In this document: in pieces, positions 53,491 to 61,718 of the stretch
How positions within the stretch are numbered: position 1 is the stretch's first letter
Layout: each line of letters opens with the position of its first letter
Assembly (NCBI GenBank): GCA_016201435.1
Contig: JACQCT010000027.1
Location: 1 to 64,000 of the forward strand
Direction: 5' to 3'
Origin: Nitrososphaerota archaeon
GTDB lineage: Archaea > Thermoproteota > Nitrososphaeria > Nitrososphaerales > Nitrosopumilaceae
Length of the DNA: 64,000 bases
Position numbers and translations under genes: made by a program
Notes under the pieces: generated by a model
What the model was told of the DNA's origin: nothing
What the model saw: the letters and a program-made list of their open reading frames with translations, nothing else
Databases searched by the model: none

Positions 53491-53500
53491 ATTATATATC
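53491..53500 (+). promoter_or_regulatory. TATA-like box of the CARF-HTH gene
   Basis: ATTATATATC is centred about 38 bases before ATG 53533 and only 17 before ATG 53512. A transcript starting about 26 bases downstream would begin after 53512, so 53533 is the better start. Confidence 0.5.
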
Positions 53501-53532
53501 ATCACCATAGTATGCAGACTGTACATACTATT

Positions 53533-54276
53533 ATGAACAACATTGCAAACCTGCGTGTCCATATTGCACCAGTGGGTTTTGAGGTAGACAGGGTAGTAAT
53601 TCCTGCAAAAAACATGAGGGCAGACAAGGTCTGGCTCCTAGTTCATGACAACCCGTCTGAAGACAAGGGCAAGCCATATACTGAAAAAATGCTAAGCGAA
53701 TTTAAAAAAATGAATATCAAAGTGGAACTAGCCAAAGTTGACAGACTAAACCTCTTTCAAATAATCAAAGCTGTCAAAGAAATAGTTGAAAAAGAAAAAA
53801 ACAACGACATTTACATCAATGTCGCATCTGGCTCAAAAATACATGCCATCGCATGTATGATGGCAAGCATGATCTTCAACGACAAACAAAACATCAAGCC
53901 ATTTTATGCAGAAGCAGAGCGTTATGCAGCATTTGAAGGCAAGCAACAATCTTTTGGAGTAAAAAAAGTGATGCCACTGCCTACATATGAAATTCACACT
54001 CCAAAGCCAGTTTTAGTACAGGCTCTAAAAATAATCAAAGAAAATGGAGGAAAAATAACCAAAAAAGAAATGGCAAAGCTTGTCTATGAAAACAAGCTAA
54101 TTGTTGTAAATGCAAGGGAAGAAAACTTTCAGCAAGCCAGATTTGCAAGCCTTGACAAAAACATCATCCAGCCATTGCTCCAGGAATGGAAGTTTATTGA
54201 AATTGAACAAATTGGAAGAAATCGCTGGATAAAAATAACACCAGAAGGTCTTGGTGCAGAGGAATTTCTTACGTAG
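53533..54276 (+). CDS. CARF-like Rossmann domain plus winged helix (DUF6293/HFX_2341-like)
   Basis: 247 residues from ATG 53533. Residues about 1-145 form an alternating beta-alpha domain (VHIAPVGFEVDRVV... KVWLLVHD... IYINVASGSKIHAIACMMASMIF). The NVASGSK loop stands where CARF domains bind cyclic oligonucleotides or other ligands. Residues about 160-245 are a winged helix (ALKIIKENGGKITKKEMAKLVYENKL, then FIEIEQIGRNRWIKITPEG). Csa3-type CRISPR regulators share this order, but no CRISPR genes are seen here. Ligand and targets unknown. Confidence 0.78.
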   Translation: MNNIANLRVHIAPVGFEVDRVVIPAKNMRADKVWLLVHDNPSEDKGKPYTEKMLSEFKKMNIKVELAKVDRLNLFQIIKAVKEIVEKEKNNDIYINVASGSKIHAIACMMASMIFNDKQNIKPFYAEAERYAAFEGKQQSFGVKKVMPLPTYEIHTPKPVLVQALKIIKENGGKITKKEMAKLVYENKLIVVNAREENFQQARFASLDKNIIQPLLQEWKFIEIEQIGRNRWIKITPEGLGAEEFLT

Positions 54277-54481
54277 TAAGCTCTGGTTTTATTGTCCACG
54301 CTATTGCCATGCCAATAAATGGAATGGAAACAATGGCTGCAATTTCTACATAGGCCCTATACTGTTCGCTGTGTGCAGGATCAGGGTGTGTTAGAAGAAT
54401 GGGCACTGGAAGCGCACATGCAAACCAGACAATAGATAACATGATTATAATTTTCAGTGATCTCTTTTTTCGTGGCGTCAC
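54269..54481 (-). CDS. Small two-helix membrane protein
   Basis: 70 residues with a basic N-terminus (MTPRKKRSLK), one hydrophobic segment (IIIMLSIVWFACALPVPILL) and a second (IAAIVSIPFIGMAIAWTI). No family is recognised. It overlaps the convergent CARF-type gene by eight bases. Confidence 0.55.
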   Translation of the reverse strand: MTPRKKRSLKIIIMLSIVWFACALPVPILLTHPDPAHSEQYRAYVEIAAIVSIPFIGMAIAWTIKPELTT

Positions 54482-54523
54482 GGTATAATTTTGGTATTGG
54501 TTCTATTAATTTGATTAGTATGA

Positions 54524-55267
54524 TTATCTTGCAGCCATGCCGCCATCTAGAGGCAGGACAGCTCCTGTAGCCCATGAGGAGTCGTCTGAGGCAAAGTACA
54601 AAATTGCCTTTGCTACATCCTCAGGTGTTCCTATTCTACCTATGGGATGTTCTGATACTGCCATGTCTCTATCTGATTCTGTACTAAGATATGGCTTTGT
54701 CATGTCAGTTTCAACCATACCAGGGCAAACACAATTTACTCGAATTTTCCATTTTGCATATTCTATTGCCCACGCCTTTGTAAGCAACACCAGTGCGCCC
54801 TTTGATGCAGTATATGCGTCTGCTTCAAAATTTTCAAATGCCTTCAGACCAGCATCAGATGAAACATTGATGATGCATCCGCCATTTTTTTCCATGTGTG
54901 GTATTACAGATTTGGTAAAGCGAAACTGTCCAGTCAAATTTACATCAATTACTTCATTCCATTCCTTTTCTGAAATTTTGTGCAACGGTTTTACTTCAGG
55001 AAAAATTCCAGCATTGTTTACCAAAATGTCTATCTTGCCAAATTTTTCTACTGTCTTTTTTACAACATTTTGTACGTCTGTTTCATTTCTGATATCGCCC
55101 GAAACAGGAAAAACATTGCCAATCTCTTTTGCGGTGTCTTGCAGTTTTTTTGGATCCCTTGATGTTATGGTTACATTTGCACCTTCTTGTACGAAAAGTT
55201 TAGCCGTTGCTTTTCCAATTCCCCTGCTGCCACCTGTTATGATGGCAACTTTTTCTGCTAGTTTCAT
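54524..55267 (-). CDS. Short-chain dehydrogenase/reductase (FabG-like)
   Basis: 247 residues from ATG 55267 (MKLAEKVAIITGGSRGIGKA); a start 15 bases earlier is less typical. The cofactor loop TGGSRGIG, the NNAG motif, catalytic Ser in NVSSDAG and YTASK are intact, and PLDGGM at the end is typical of FabG-like reductases. Probably NAD(P)-dependent ketone or alcohol conversion; substrate unknown. Confidence 0.93.
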   Translation of the reverse strand: MKLAEKVAIITGGSRGIGKATAKLFVQEGANVTITSRDPKKLQDTAKEIGNVFPVSGDIRNETDVQNVVKKTVEKFGKIDILVNNAGIFPEVKPLHKISEKEWNEVIDVNLTGQFRFTKSVIPHMEKNGGCIINVSSDAGLKAFENFEADAYTASKGALVLLTKAWAIEYAKWKIRVNCVCPGMVETDMTKPYLSTESDRDMAVSEHPIGRIGTPEDVAKAILYFASDDSSWATGAVLPLDGGMAAR

Positions 55268-55298
55268 AAAATGAAATACCACAAGTGGCTTTTTAATT

Positions 55299-55727
55299 TT
55301 AGAGCTTTATTCCAAAAGTAATGTGGCGATTTAAGACAAAGTTCACACCAGATGCTATTATTATTGAAACCAAGGCAGCCAAAAGATAGTACATGGCAAA
55401 CCTGTCCACAAATATGAAATTGAAGCCAAGCTGAATTAACATACCGACAAGACTTATTCCAATAAACTTGCCGTACATGAAAATAGTTCTTTGCTTTACC
55501 ATTGAATCCTTGAAGGTCCAGGTTTTGTTTAGTATGAAATTTGTTGTCATGGATAGATAAATCGCAATTGCCGATGAGAGGAGGTACCACAATCCCACGT
55601 ATTCTTTTAGCACATAAAGGAGACCAAGATTAACCATTACACCACTTGCGCCAACTAGATAATACTGAAAAGCATGTTTTGCAAAAAGGGAAAATCTTTC
55701 TGATCTTTTCTGTTCCCCTACTGCCAT
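55299..55727 (-). CDS. GtrA-family membrane protein
   Basis: 142 residues with four membrane segments. The family pattern LVGASGVMVNLGLLYVL, then TTNFILNKTWTFKD, and the C-terminal NFVLNRHITF is clear. GtrA-like proteins help move lipid-linked sugars across the membrane for surface polysaccharide or glycoprotein modification. Separated from the downstream SDR gene by 31 bases. Confidence 0.88.
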   Translation of the reverse strand: MAVGEQKRSERFSLFAKHAFQYYLVGASGVMVNLGLLYVLKEYVGLWYLLSSAIAIYLSMTTNFILNKTWTFKDSMVKQRTIFMYGKFIGISLVGMLIQLGFNFIFVDRFAMYYLLAALVSIIIASGVNFVLNRHITFGIKL

Positions 55728-56000
55728 GTTTCTACCAAGATTTAGTGACTTAATAAATCCTAAAACTCTACAATTTCAGATCTATGAATTAGACAAATCA
55801 TCAGTATCACATCAAAACTAAAACTGATTTTTGATCTAAAAAATGATTTTTATTCATTTGACATTCCATAAAGTTTAGATCATAATTATATAATTTTGTT
55901 AAATTCACAACAAATTGTAAAAAAATTCTTACAAAGTGATAAATAGTTCAAAGACATATACTAAAACATGCAGAAAGATACCAAATCTACTGCTTGAATT
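55728..56000. other. AT-rich intergenic region before the RNA candidate
   Basis: No ORF with coding character is seen. The stretch holds the GtrA promoter side (55728-55780), AT-rich DNA, and near its end a TATA-like ACATATACTA (55954-55963) that may serve the candidate RNA at 56001. CCAAATCT at 55981-55988 is the inverse of AGATTTGG at 56013-56020. Confidence 0.5.
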
Positions 56001-56088
56001 GCGTGGTCCCGCAGATTTGGTGTTGAAATCCCCGCTATCGGTCGGATTCATAAGAGGTAATCTCTGCTATTCTGACGGGGGGCCACGC
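56001..56088 (+). ncRNA. Candidate structured RNA, unassigned
   Basis: A GC-rich block of 88 bases stands out in AT-rich surroundings. Its ends GCGTGGTCCC and GGGGCCACGC pair over ten positions with one G-U, which is a match only on the plus strand. Inside, GATTT and AAATC close a small hairpin. CAATTATTTCTT follows directly and may be the termination tract. No tRNA T-loop (TTCRA) and no long ORF is present. It is not tRNA or 5S rRNA as far as I can tell. Confidence 0.5.
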
Positions 56089-56091
56089 CAA

Positions 56092-56511
56092 TTATTTCTT
56101 AATCAAATCAACAGATACACTACCAAGTGTACTGCCATGCGGATTGATCTTGATCTGGATTTCTTGGTCCTGCAGAACTCCTATCACTTTGTTACCAAGA
56201 TAATCCCAGGTATAGTAACTTGAGATTCCAGTATTATGTAAAGTTCCTTGAAGACTAAAATCCTCATTGTAGGAAAAATTTCCTTTCAACGAAATTGAAA
56301 GATTTTGTGGGCTGTCACCGTTTGGTACAAAACTAAATTGATATGTTCCCTTTTGGATTTTGAAATTATCTGTAAATGTCCCATTATTGTAAAGTTTGGG
56401 ATCTGCTAGTGTTACATGATATATGGTACTGGTTTGATTTTTAGGCTGTAATGAAATTGCAATTGCTACGGCAATAATTACCGCAGCTAGAATATAGACA
56501 GCTTTTCTCAT
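56092..56511 (-). CDS. Secreted or membrane-anchored beta-rich protein
   Basis: 139 residues. N-terminal hydrophobic anchor or signal (about 4-21, AVYILAAVIIAVAIAISL), then a beta-sandwich-like domain (FKIQKGTYQFSFVPNGDSPQNLSISLKGNFSY ... NKVIGVLQDQEIQIKINPHG). No family recognised; probably located outside the cell. Convergent with the RNA candidate. Confidence 0.65.
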   Translation of the reverse strand: MRKAVYILAAVIIAVAIAISLQPKNQTSTIYHVTLADPKLYNNGTFTDNFKIQKGTYQFSFVPNGDSPQNLSISLKGNFSYNEDFSLQGTLHNTGISSYYTWDYLGNKVIGVLQDQEIQIKINPHGSTLGSVSVDLIKK

Positions 56512-56545
56512 CAGTATATGATTGGTTTTTGGGTATGTTAAAAAA

Positions 56546-57460
56546 TTATAGTTTAAGGGATTCTTTGAGCCCTTTGTACCTGTTTCTTATGGTTACCTCA
56601 GTTACTCCAGCTGCCTGTGCAACATCTTTCTGAGTTTTGTTCTCGCCGTTCATCACACAAGATAGGTACAATGCAGCTGCAGCAAGTCCCATTGGATCTT
56701 TGCCAGCAGAGATTTCAATTTCTGCAGCATCTTTTAGTATCAACAATGCTTTTCGTTTTGTCTTTTCACTCAAACCCGCTTTACTTGCAATTCTTGCTAC
56801 ACATTTTATAGGATCTACTACTGGCATCTTTAGATCAAGTTCTCTTAAGAGTAATCTGTAGCACCTTGCCACATCCTTTCTTTTTATGTTAATTCCATTT
56901 GCAACATCGGTTAGAGTTCGTGGAGTTTCAGTATCTCTGCATGCAGCATAAAGTGCAGCTGCAACTAGTCCTGGAATCGATCTACCTCTGACAAGGCCTT
57001 TGTCCAATGCCTTTCTGTAAATGTATGCTGTTTTTTCTATGACAGCATCTGAAAGCGCAAGCTTGTCTTTTAGTCTATCAAGCTCACTGAATGCCTGTCT
57101 AAAATTTCTATCAACTGGTTCGTGAACTTGGCTTCTACTGTCCCAAGTTCTGAGTCTTTCTATTGTGCTTTTCATAGATGCCGATAGAGGTTTTCCAGAG
57201 GCATCCTTGTCTGCAGGACCAATAATTGTTGCTAGTCCCATGTCGTGCATTGCAAGTGATGTTGGAGTTCCAGTCCTACTTCGATCCTCATGTTCTTCTT
57301 TGGAAAAAGATCTCCATTCCGGACCTGACTCCTCTACTCTTTCAGTTAAAACAAAACCGCATCCACCGCAGAACATTTCTCCGGTAGTACTATCAGTAAC
57401 CATTGGACCTTTTCCACAACGTGGACAGCGTCCACCTCCACTGAAAGATTCGCGCGTCAT
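56546..57460 (-). CDS. tfb: Transcription initiation factor TFB
   Basis: 304 residues from ATG 57460 (MTRESFSGGGRCPRCG). A zinc ribbon CPRCGKGPMV...CGGCGFVL, a B-reader/linker region, and two cyclin repeats (about 115-205 and 210-300) with the helix SIPGLVAAALYAACRDTETPRTL are intact. It recruits RNA polymerase to TATA-TBP. A longer in-frame start at 57517 is not supported; TATA-like CTTTTATTA lies at the right distance for 57460. Thaumarchaea usually carry several TFB copies, so this may be one of a set. Confidence 0.95.
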   Translation of the reverse strand: MTRESFSGGGRCPRCGKGPMVTDSTTGEMFCGGCGFVLTERVEESGPEWRSFSKEEHEDRSRTGTPTSLAMHDMGLATIIGPADKDASGKPLSASMKSTIERLRTWDSRSQVHEPVDRNFRQAFSELDRLKDKLALSDAVIEKTAYIYRKALDKGLVRGRSIPGLVAAALYAACRDTETPRTLTDVANGINIKRKDVARCYRLLLRELDLKMPVVDPIKCVARIASKAGLSEKTKRKALLILKDAAEIEISAGKDPMGLAAAALYLSCVMNGENKTQKDVAQAAGVTEVTIRNRYKGLKESLKL

Positions 57461-57871
57461 ATAATATCTAATAAAAGTTTCGGTCAAACGACAATAAAAA
57501 GGTTTAACTATTACCACAGATTGAAATTATTGTTACAATAATATAGTTAATATAATAAAATAAGAAATTTCTAATTAAAAATATATAAAATTTATAAAAA
57601 TAACTATTCTTTTTAATGTCGATATGAATCATTTTTTAAGAAATTTAATGGAATCATCTCATCTATTGGTTTTCTGATAATTGTTTTGAAAATGTCTCAA
57701 ATTAATTTTCTCTCTCAATGAGACAAATTCGATTCAGAAATTTTAAAATTAGTTTGGTCTCATTTTTGTTTTTGAAAATAATTTTTGATTTGAAAAACTA
57801 TTTTTGATGCCAAAAACTCCCAAATGCAAATATTTAAATACAATTTTTTTGTTTGAACGACATTAAATAAA
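57461..57871. other. Long AT-rich intergenic region between TFB and zinc-finger ORF
   Basis: No ORF is supported. The stretch holds the TFB promoter, A/T-only tracts and GTCTCA (about 57695) facing TGAGAC (about 57719), with another GTCTCA about 57757. TATA-like TATTTAAATA at 57831-57840 serves the small zinc-finger ORF. Confidence 0.5.
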
Positions 57872-57982
57872 ATGGAAAAATGTCCACTTTGCTGTGAATC
57901 ACAGCAATCACAAACTGCACTGGCGATTCACATAAAGAAAATCCATCCGCAGAGAAACGTTGCGATGCAAATAGCGCAATAA
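57872..57982 (+). CDS. 36-residue C2H2 zinc-finger protein
   Basis: ATG 57872 opens a 36-codon frame MEKCPLCCESQQSQTALAIH followed by IKKIHPQRNVAMQIAQ, TAA at 57982. C-P-L-C, then Leu at the classical position, then H-x4-H-P is a complete C2H2 zinc-finger pattern. TATA-like TATTTAAATA is 32-41 bases upstream. A single-finger protein of this size may bind DNA, RNA or a partner protein. Confidence 0.65.
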   Translation: MEKCPLCCESQQSQTALAIHIKKIHPQRNVAMQIAQ

Positions 57983-58187
57983 TTCTTTGCTTCTAGGATA
58001 GGTTCGTAGGATGTATCCAATTTAGGTTATCCACGAATTTTCATATTTTTGTTATAAAATCATGAAAAAACATTGTTTTTGGATATGTTGATACACGAGA
58101 CAGAGCATAGTTTTGTTAGCTAAATTTAGCATACTGTGAACCTCATTTCACACCTTTAATTAATAACAAATTTTCTTAGTCGTTACC

Positions 58188-58826
58188 ATGACAACTTTCA
58201 CAAACAACTGGCAAAGACCACAGACACCAAGCATTGGTGAAAGATTCAATGATGCTATAAAACCAAAAGGTGCACTAAAGCCAAGAATGGAGACTGCAAT
58301 AAAAAGACTTCAGACTCAAATTTCAAAATTAGATGGAATGATTACAAAACTAAAACAAAGAGATGAAAAACTTTTCAAAAGAATTGTAGTTGCAACACAA
58401 CAACATGATCTTACCGCTAGCAAAGTTTTATCAAAAGAATTAGCAGAGGTACGCAAGGTAACCAAGCTCTTAGGAAATGCAAGAATGGCACTTGAGCAAA
58501 TTGAGCTCAGACTCAGCACATTCCATGATCTTGGAGACACTGTTGTCACTATCATGCCAACAATAGGTTTGATGAAGAACCTCAGATCATCACTGATCAA
58601 ATTCATGCCCGAAGCAGATCGTGAGCTAGGTGGAATGACTGAAATGCTCAACGGTTTGATGACAGACACATTCCACGGTGGTGACTTTGGAATCGATTCA
58701 GAAGCAACAACCGAGGAATCAGAAAAGATACTCCAAGAGGCAGCAGCAGTTGCAGAGGCGGCAGTAAACGACAAACTACCATCCATGCCTGCTGGCCAAG
58801 GCCAATCTTCTGCTCGCTACATCTAG
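58188..58826 (+). CDS. cdvB: CdvB/ESCRT-III (Snf7) family protein
   Basis: 212 residues. Helical, basic N-terminal half (ALKPRMETAIKRLQTQISKLDGMITKLKQRDEKLFKRIVV) and acidic C-terminal half (SEATTEESEKILQEAAAVAEAAV) are the charge layout of ESCRT-III proteins. It polymerises on membranes in Cdv-type cell division. No CdvA or CdvC gene is adjacent, so it may be one of several paralogues. There is no clear C-terminal MIM motif in the last residues (GQGQSSARYI). Overlaps the convergent MFS gene by four bases. Confidence 0.9.
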   Translation: MTTFTNNWQRPQTPSIGERFNDAIKPKGALKPRMETAIKRLQTQISKLDGMITKLKQRDEKLFKRIVVATQQHDLTASKVLSKELAEVRKVTKLLGNARMALEQIELRLSTFHDLGDTVVTIMPTIGLMKNLRSSLIKFMPEADRELGGMTEMLNGLMTDTFHGGDFGIDSEATTEESEKILQEAAAVAEAAVNDKLPSMPAGQGQSSARYI

Positions 58827-60091
58827 TCAGTTTTATCTGATAGCCTATAGCGAAGATATATTCTAAACAAAGCAAAAGAGGCAACTAGGATTCCAGAGGC
58901 AACAACATATGCGATTGTATATCCAAACGAATTTGCAAGCTGGCCAGTACATAAGGCACCGATAAAAAGACCAACTGTTGTAATTGAGCTGTTCACTCCA
59001 AGATATTTTCCTTCAAAACCCTGTGGAATACTTTTGAAAAAAATAATTGAAGTTGCAGTACTAAAAATTGAAAAAGCAATAACCATTAAAGAAGCTGAAA
59101 TAATTGCTACTGCAAAAGACCCCTGGCCTATTACTATTGGAATAAACAATCCCGCTATTACTACAGCAGCTATTCTTGGTGCATATGATAACGATATGGA
59201 GCGTTCCTCTCCCATTTTTGATATAAATCGTGGGGCCAAAAAGAAAACTGAGATCATTGCTGCAGTTTGAATCATGTAAATCAAAAAAACATCAGAGTTT
59301 GAAAATCCATATTTTTTTAGAAATGGTGTAAAGGCTGTAAAATAGATATTACTGCCAAGATAAAATAAAAAATTGGTAATATAGAAAACGCCTATTTCGT
59401 CAGTTACTTTTCCCTTGAAAATTGTAATTATATGCTTATAATCATACAACTCTGGAATTCTTGGGAAGTCAACATGGAAATGTGAAAATACATACCGTAA
59501 ACCATAGATTGAATGCGCTATGCTACTTCTTTCCAAATGGAATTGGGATTCTTTGATTGTCATACTAAGACCCATTGTCGCTACACACGATGCCGCACAT
59601 ATCAAAAAATATGGTTTTAAATCAAAATACACACTTCCGATAGTACCAATTATCATAGCACCAAACATACCAAAAGTTCCAATTATTGAAGTTCTTGCAA
59701 ATAGCCATCTCCATTGATTTTTATGAATGGATTCCATTACAAGTAATTGCGTCACAGGATTTTTGCCTACTATAAAGAAACCAAGTAGAGGAGAAATTAC
59801 ATAAAGAACGTTAATACTATTTGTAAAATACATCATAAGACTACAAAGCATTACAACAAAAAAAGAGACTAAAAGAACGATTCGCCGTACATGAAATCTA
59901 TCTATTACTTTTCCCCAAAATATTGAACCAAAAGCTGAGGCTCCATTTTGAATAGCAACAATAATTGCAATTTCACCAATATCTCCTCCAAGAAAAATTA
60001 CATACAATGGGATGACGGTACTTAGACCTTGGGTGGCAATGTTTGAAGGAAAAAGATACCATATCCACTTACTGTTCTTTGTACTAGACAT
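58823..60091 (-). CDS. Major facilitator superfamily transporter
   Basis: 422 residues, about twelve membrane segments. Loop motif FGSIFWGKVIDRFHVRRIVL between helices two and three is the A-motif of MFS transporters. A long cytosolic loop lies in the middle (HVDFPRIPELYDYKHIITIFKGKVTDE). The substrate is unknown; it resembles drug or sugar efflux members. Confidence 0.87.
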   Translation of the reverse strand: MSSTKNSKWIWYLFPSNIATQGLSTVIPLYVIFLGGDIGEIAIIVAIQNGASAFGSIFWGKVIDRFHVRRIVLLVSFFVVMLCSLMMYFTNSINVLYVISPLLGFFIVGKNPVTQLLVMESIHKNQWRWLFARTSIIGTFGMFGAMIIGTIGSVYFDLKPYFLICAASCVATMGLSMTIKESQFHLERSSIAHSIYGLRYVFSHFHVDFPRIPELYDYKHIITIFKGKVTDEIGVFYITNFLFYLGSNIYFTAFTPFLKKYGFSNSDVFLIYMIQTAAMISVFFLAPRFISKMGEERSISLSYAPRIAAVVIAGLFIPIVIGQGSFAVAIISASLMVIAFSIFSTATSIIFFKSIPQGFEGKYLGVNSSITTVGLFIGALCTGQLANSFGYTIAYVVASGILVASFALFRIYLRYRLSDKTD

Positions 60092-60189
60092 TGATTTTGA
60101 TACTCACAATACAGTCCTATTATTGTATAATACATTCTAATAATTTCCATAAATTTGTCGATTTTAATTAAAGCAAAGTTGATGGGAAA

Positions 60190-60427
60190 AATTTAATCAT
60201 GCATGAGCGTGTATTGCACACGCCAAGCGTAAGGTAGAATCCTTTGCGGGGATCCATAAGCCTGTTGATGACCTTTGTCATCGTTTCTTGGGAGTCTTTC
60301 ATCCCATAGACTGACTTAGTCCTTTTGTGCGGAAGGGTTTTTCCTTGACCGCGTCGCCTGTTTTCTGCATGACGCCTATCTTGGAAGGATGTTCCTTTGA
60401 TAGGGACATACCATACGTGATTAAATT
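60190..60427 (-). ncRNA. Candidate structured RNA of about 220-240 bases, unassigned
   Basis: A GC-rich block bounded by an inverted repeat (AATTTAATCATGCATG at 60190-60205 and CATACGTGATTAAATT at 60412-60427). Read on the minus strand it has successive hairpins: CCTATC..GATAGG enclosing AAGGA-ACA-TCCTT, GCGTC..GACGC, GCGG..CCGC, TGGGA..TCCCA, GATGAC-AAAG-GTCATC, GGATCC..GGATTC (paired only on minus, by one G-U) and GCGTGT-GCAAT-ACACGC. Size and structure fit a housekeeping or regulatory RNA. I could not place the conserved motifs of RNase P or SRP RNA. Confidence 0.5.
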
Positions 60428-60524
60428 ATTTAAGGTTTTATGCAAATTTGAGTTTAAAATTTCAAGATTTTTTTAAAGTATGTAGTTACTATATCATTAT
60501 ACAATTTTTCTTGAAAATTATTCA

Positions 60525-60899
60525 ATGAATACTTTTATGATACACTTGCATAAAAGCGACATGACAAAAGTAATGGATCTTTATCATATGATATACGAAT
60601 CAAACTTGGAGAGCAAGCTTGAGCAGATCTTAGTTGGATTGACAAAAGATAGTCAATCACCAGAAATTGAAGAAGCAATACGCAAGTTTCTGCTGTTTGT
60701 CAAACACGCATCTGAGAATTTTTGGGAAACATTTCACAATGCAAAGACATACCAAGAAAGGCTAGAATGTTATTATCAATTCTCAAAAAACCAATGTCTT
60801 GCCACTGAGGTCTTGATAGGAGATTTGGATTCTGTTTCTTCTGAACTTGATATTAAGGAAAACCTAAGTTCAATGCTAAAAGAAGGTTTTACTTTCTAG
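60525..60899 (+). CDS. Hypothetical helical protein
   Basis: 124 residues; ATG 60561 (MTKVMDLYHMIYESNLESKL) is an alternative start. It appears all-helical (EEAIRKFLLFVKHASENFWETFHNAKTYQERLECYYQFSKN) with two cysteines. No family recognised. It is convergent with the coiled-coil gene, leaving one base between the stops. Confidence 0.6.
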   Translation: MNTFMIHLHKSDMTKVMDLYHMIYESNLESKLEQILVGLTKDSQSPEIEEAIRKFLLFVKHASENFWETFHNAKTYQERLECYYQFSKNQCLATEVLIGDLDSVSSELDIKENLSSMLKEGFTF

Positions 60900-60900
60900 G

Positions 60901-61470
60901 TTAGAGCGAAGATTCAGATTTTGGACGTGATTCCTTAAATTTTTCTATCTTATTACCTTCTTCATTTACTATGCTATCAATGGACATGAGTTTTTCCCGC
61001 AGATTATTAATCATAGTACCCACATCATCTGCTTCTTTTTCCACATCTGTTCTTTTTTGTTGCAGTACTTTGATTCCATGTCTTTCCTCATCAATATACT
61101 GACCTACCTTGAGTAACTTCTCTTTCAGATTTTTAATATCAACAGATTCGTCTTCAATACTCTTCTCAAGTTTTGTACGCTTGTCCTTGAGATTCTTAAT
61201 TAATAGCCCAACGTAATCTATTGCTTCTTCGAGTTTTGTTCGCTTATCCATGAGCGATCTTATTCCAATATCTTCAGTTGGTTGACTCATGTTGAATTGT
61301 TCAATAGATTCCGGTATTTTTACTTGTTCAACGGCTTTGTGCTCAAATTTTGTAGATTCTACATTATTAGCCTCAAAAGGCATGTCTTCAACCATAACAC
61401 TACTTTCGGGTTCTTTTTCCGAGGAAAATTCATTTAATTTATCACGGTTTTTTTTGAACCTCTCAAACAT
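60901..61470 (-). CDS. Coiled-coil protein with five 21-residue repeats
   Basis: 189 residues from ATG 61470 (MFERFKKNRDKLNEF); a start at 61497 would add nine hydrophobic residues. The first 80 residues are acidic and likely disordered. The rest contains five tandem units of exactly 21 residues: DKRTKLEEAIDYVGLLIKNL-K, DKRTKLEKSIEDESVDIKNL-K, EKLLKVGQYIDEERHGIKVL-Q, QKRTDVEKEADDVGTMINNL-R and EKLMSIDSIVNEEGNKIEKF-K. Three heptads per unit make a regular coiled coil. Probably a structural or scaffold protein; family unknown. Confidence 0.8.
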   Translation of the reverse strand: MFERFKKNRDKLNEFSSEKEPESSVMVEDMPFEANNVESTKFEHKAVEQVKIPESIEQFNMSQPTEDIGIRSLMDKRTKLEEAIDYVGLLIKNLKDKRTKLEKSIEDESVDIKNLKEKLLKVGQYIDEERHGIKVLQQKRTDVEKEADDVGTMINNLREKLMSIDSIVNEEGNKIEKFKESRPKSESSL

Positions 61471-61497
61471 ATTGCTTATCAATAATGTAATTTGCAA

Positions 61498-61718
61498 TAT
61501 ATAAAAAGTTAATAGATTCGCGCATTAGACACTTGACCTCATTTTCCAAATATTTGATATAATCTTAAACAAATGATTTTTTACAAAAAAGACAAAAACC
61601 TGAATAGTGTTACTTGCAACCATACTGGATTCTTAAGTTTGTTTAGATTGTAAAATTGAATAGCTGATCAGATTTTATATGGTATAAATTCATGGGAATT
61701 TAGGAAGGAGGTGCAACG
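61498..61718. other. Leader region of the TRAM gene and promoter of the coiled-coil gene
   Basis: No gene is seen apart from the mini-ORF ATGGGAATTTAG at 61692-61703 (Met-Gly-Ile-stop). TATA-like TTTTATATGGTATAAAT at about 61673-61690 serves the TRAM gene. Confidence 0.5.
61702..61711 (+). promoter_or_regulatory. Strong Shine-Dalgarno of the TRAM gene
   Basis: AGGAAGGAGGTG precedes ATG 61719 by seven bases and is fully complementary to the CACCUCC end of 16S rRNA. The stop of a three-codon mini-ORF lies in its first bases. Confidence 0.75.

Noticed and set aside
55936-56223. 95-codon plus-strand frame over the RNA candidate
   Set aside because: It crosses the strong stem-loop and the convergent gene, and the predicted protein shows no fold or family; the conserved-looking structure explains the composition better.
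60190-60427. RNase P RNA or SRP RNA call for the large hairpin block
   Set aside because: I could not find the conserved GAGGAAAGUCC / ACAGAA elements of RNase P in the right order, nor the GGAA tetraloop with asymmetric loop of SRP helix 8; left unassigned.
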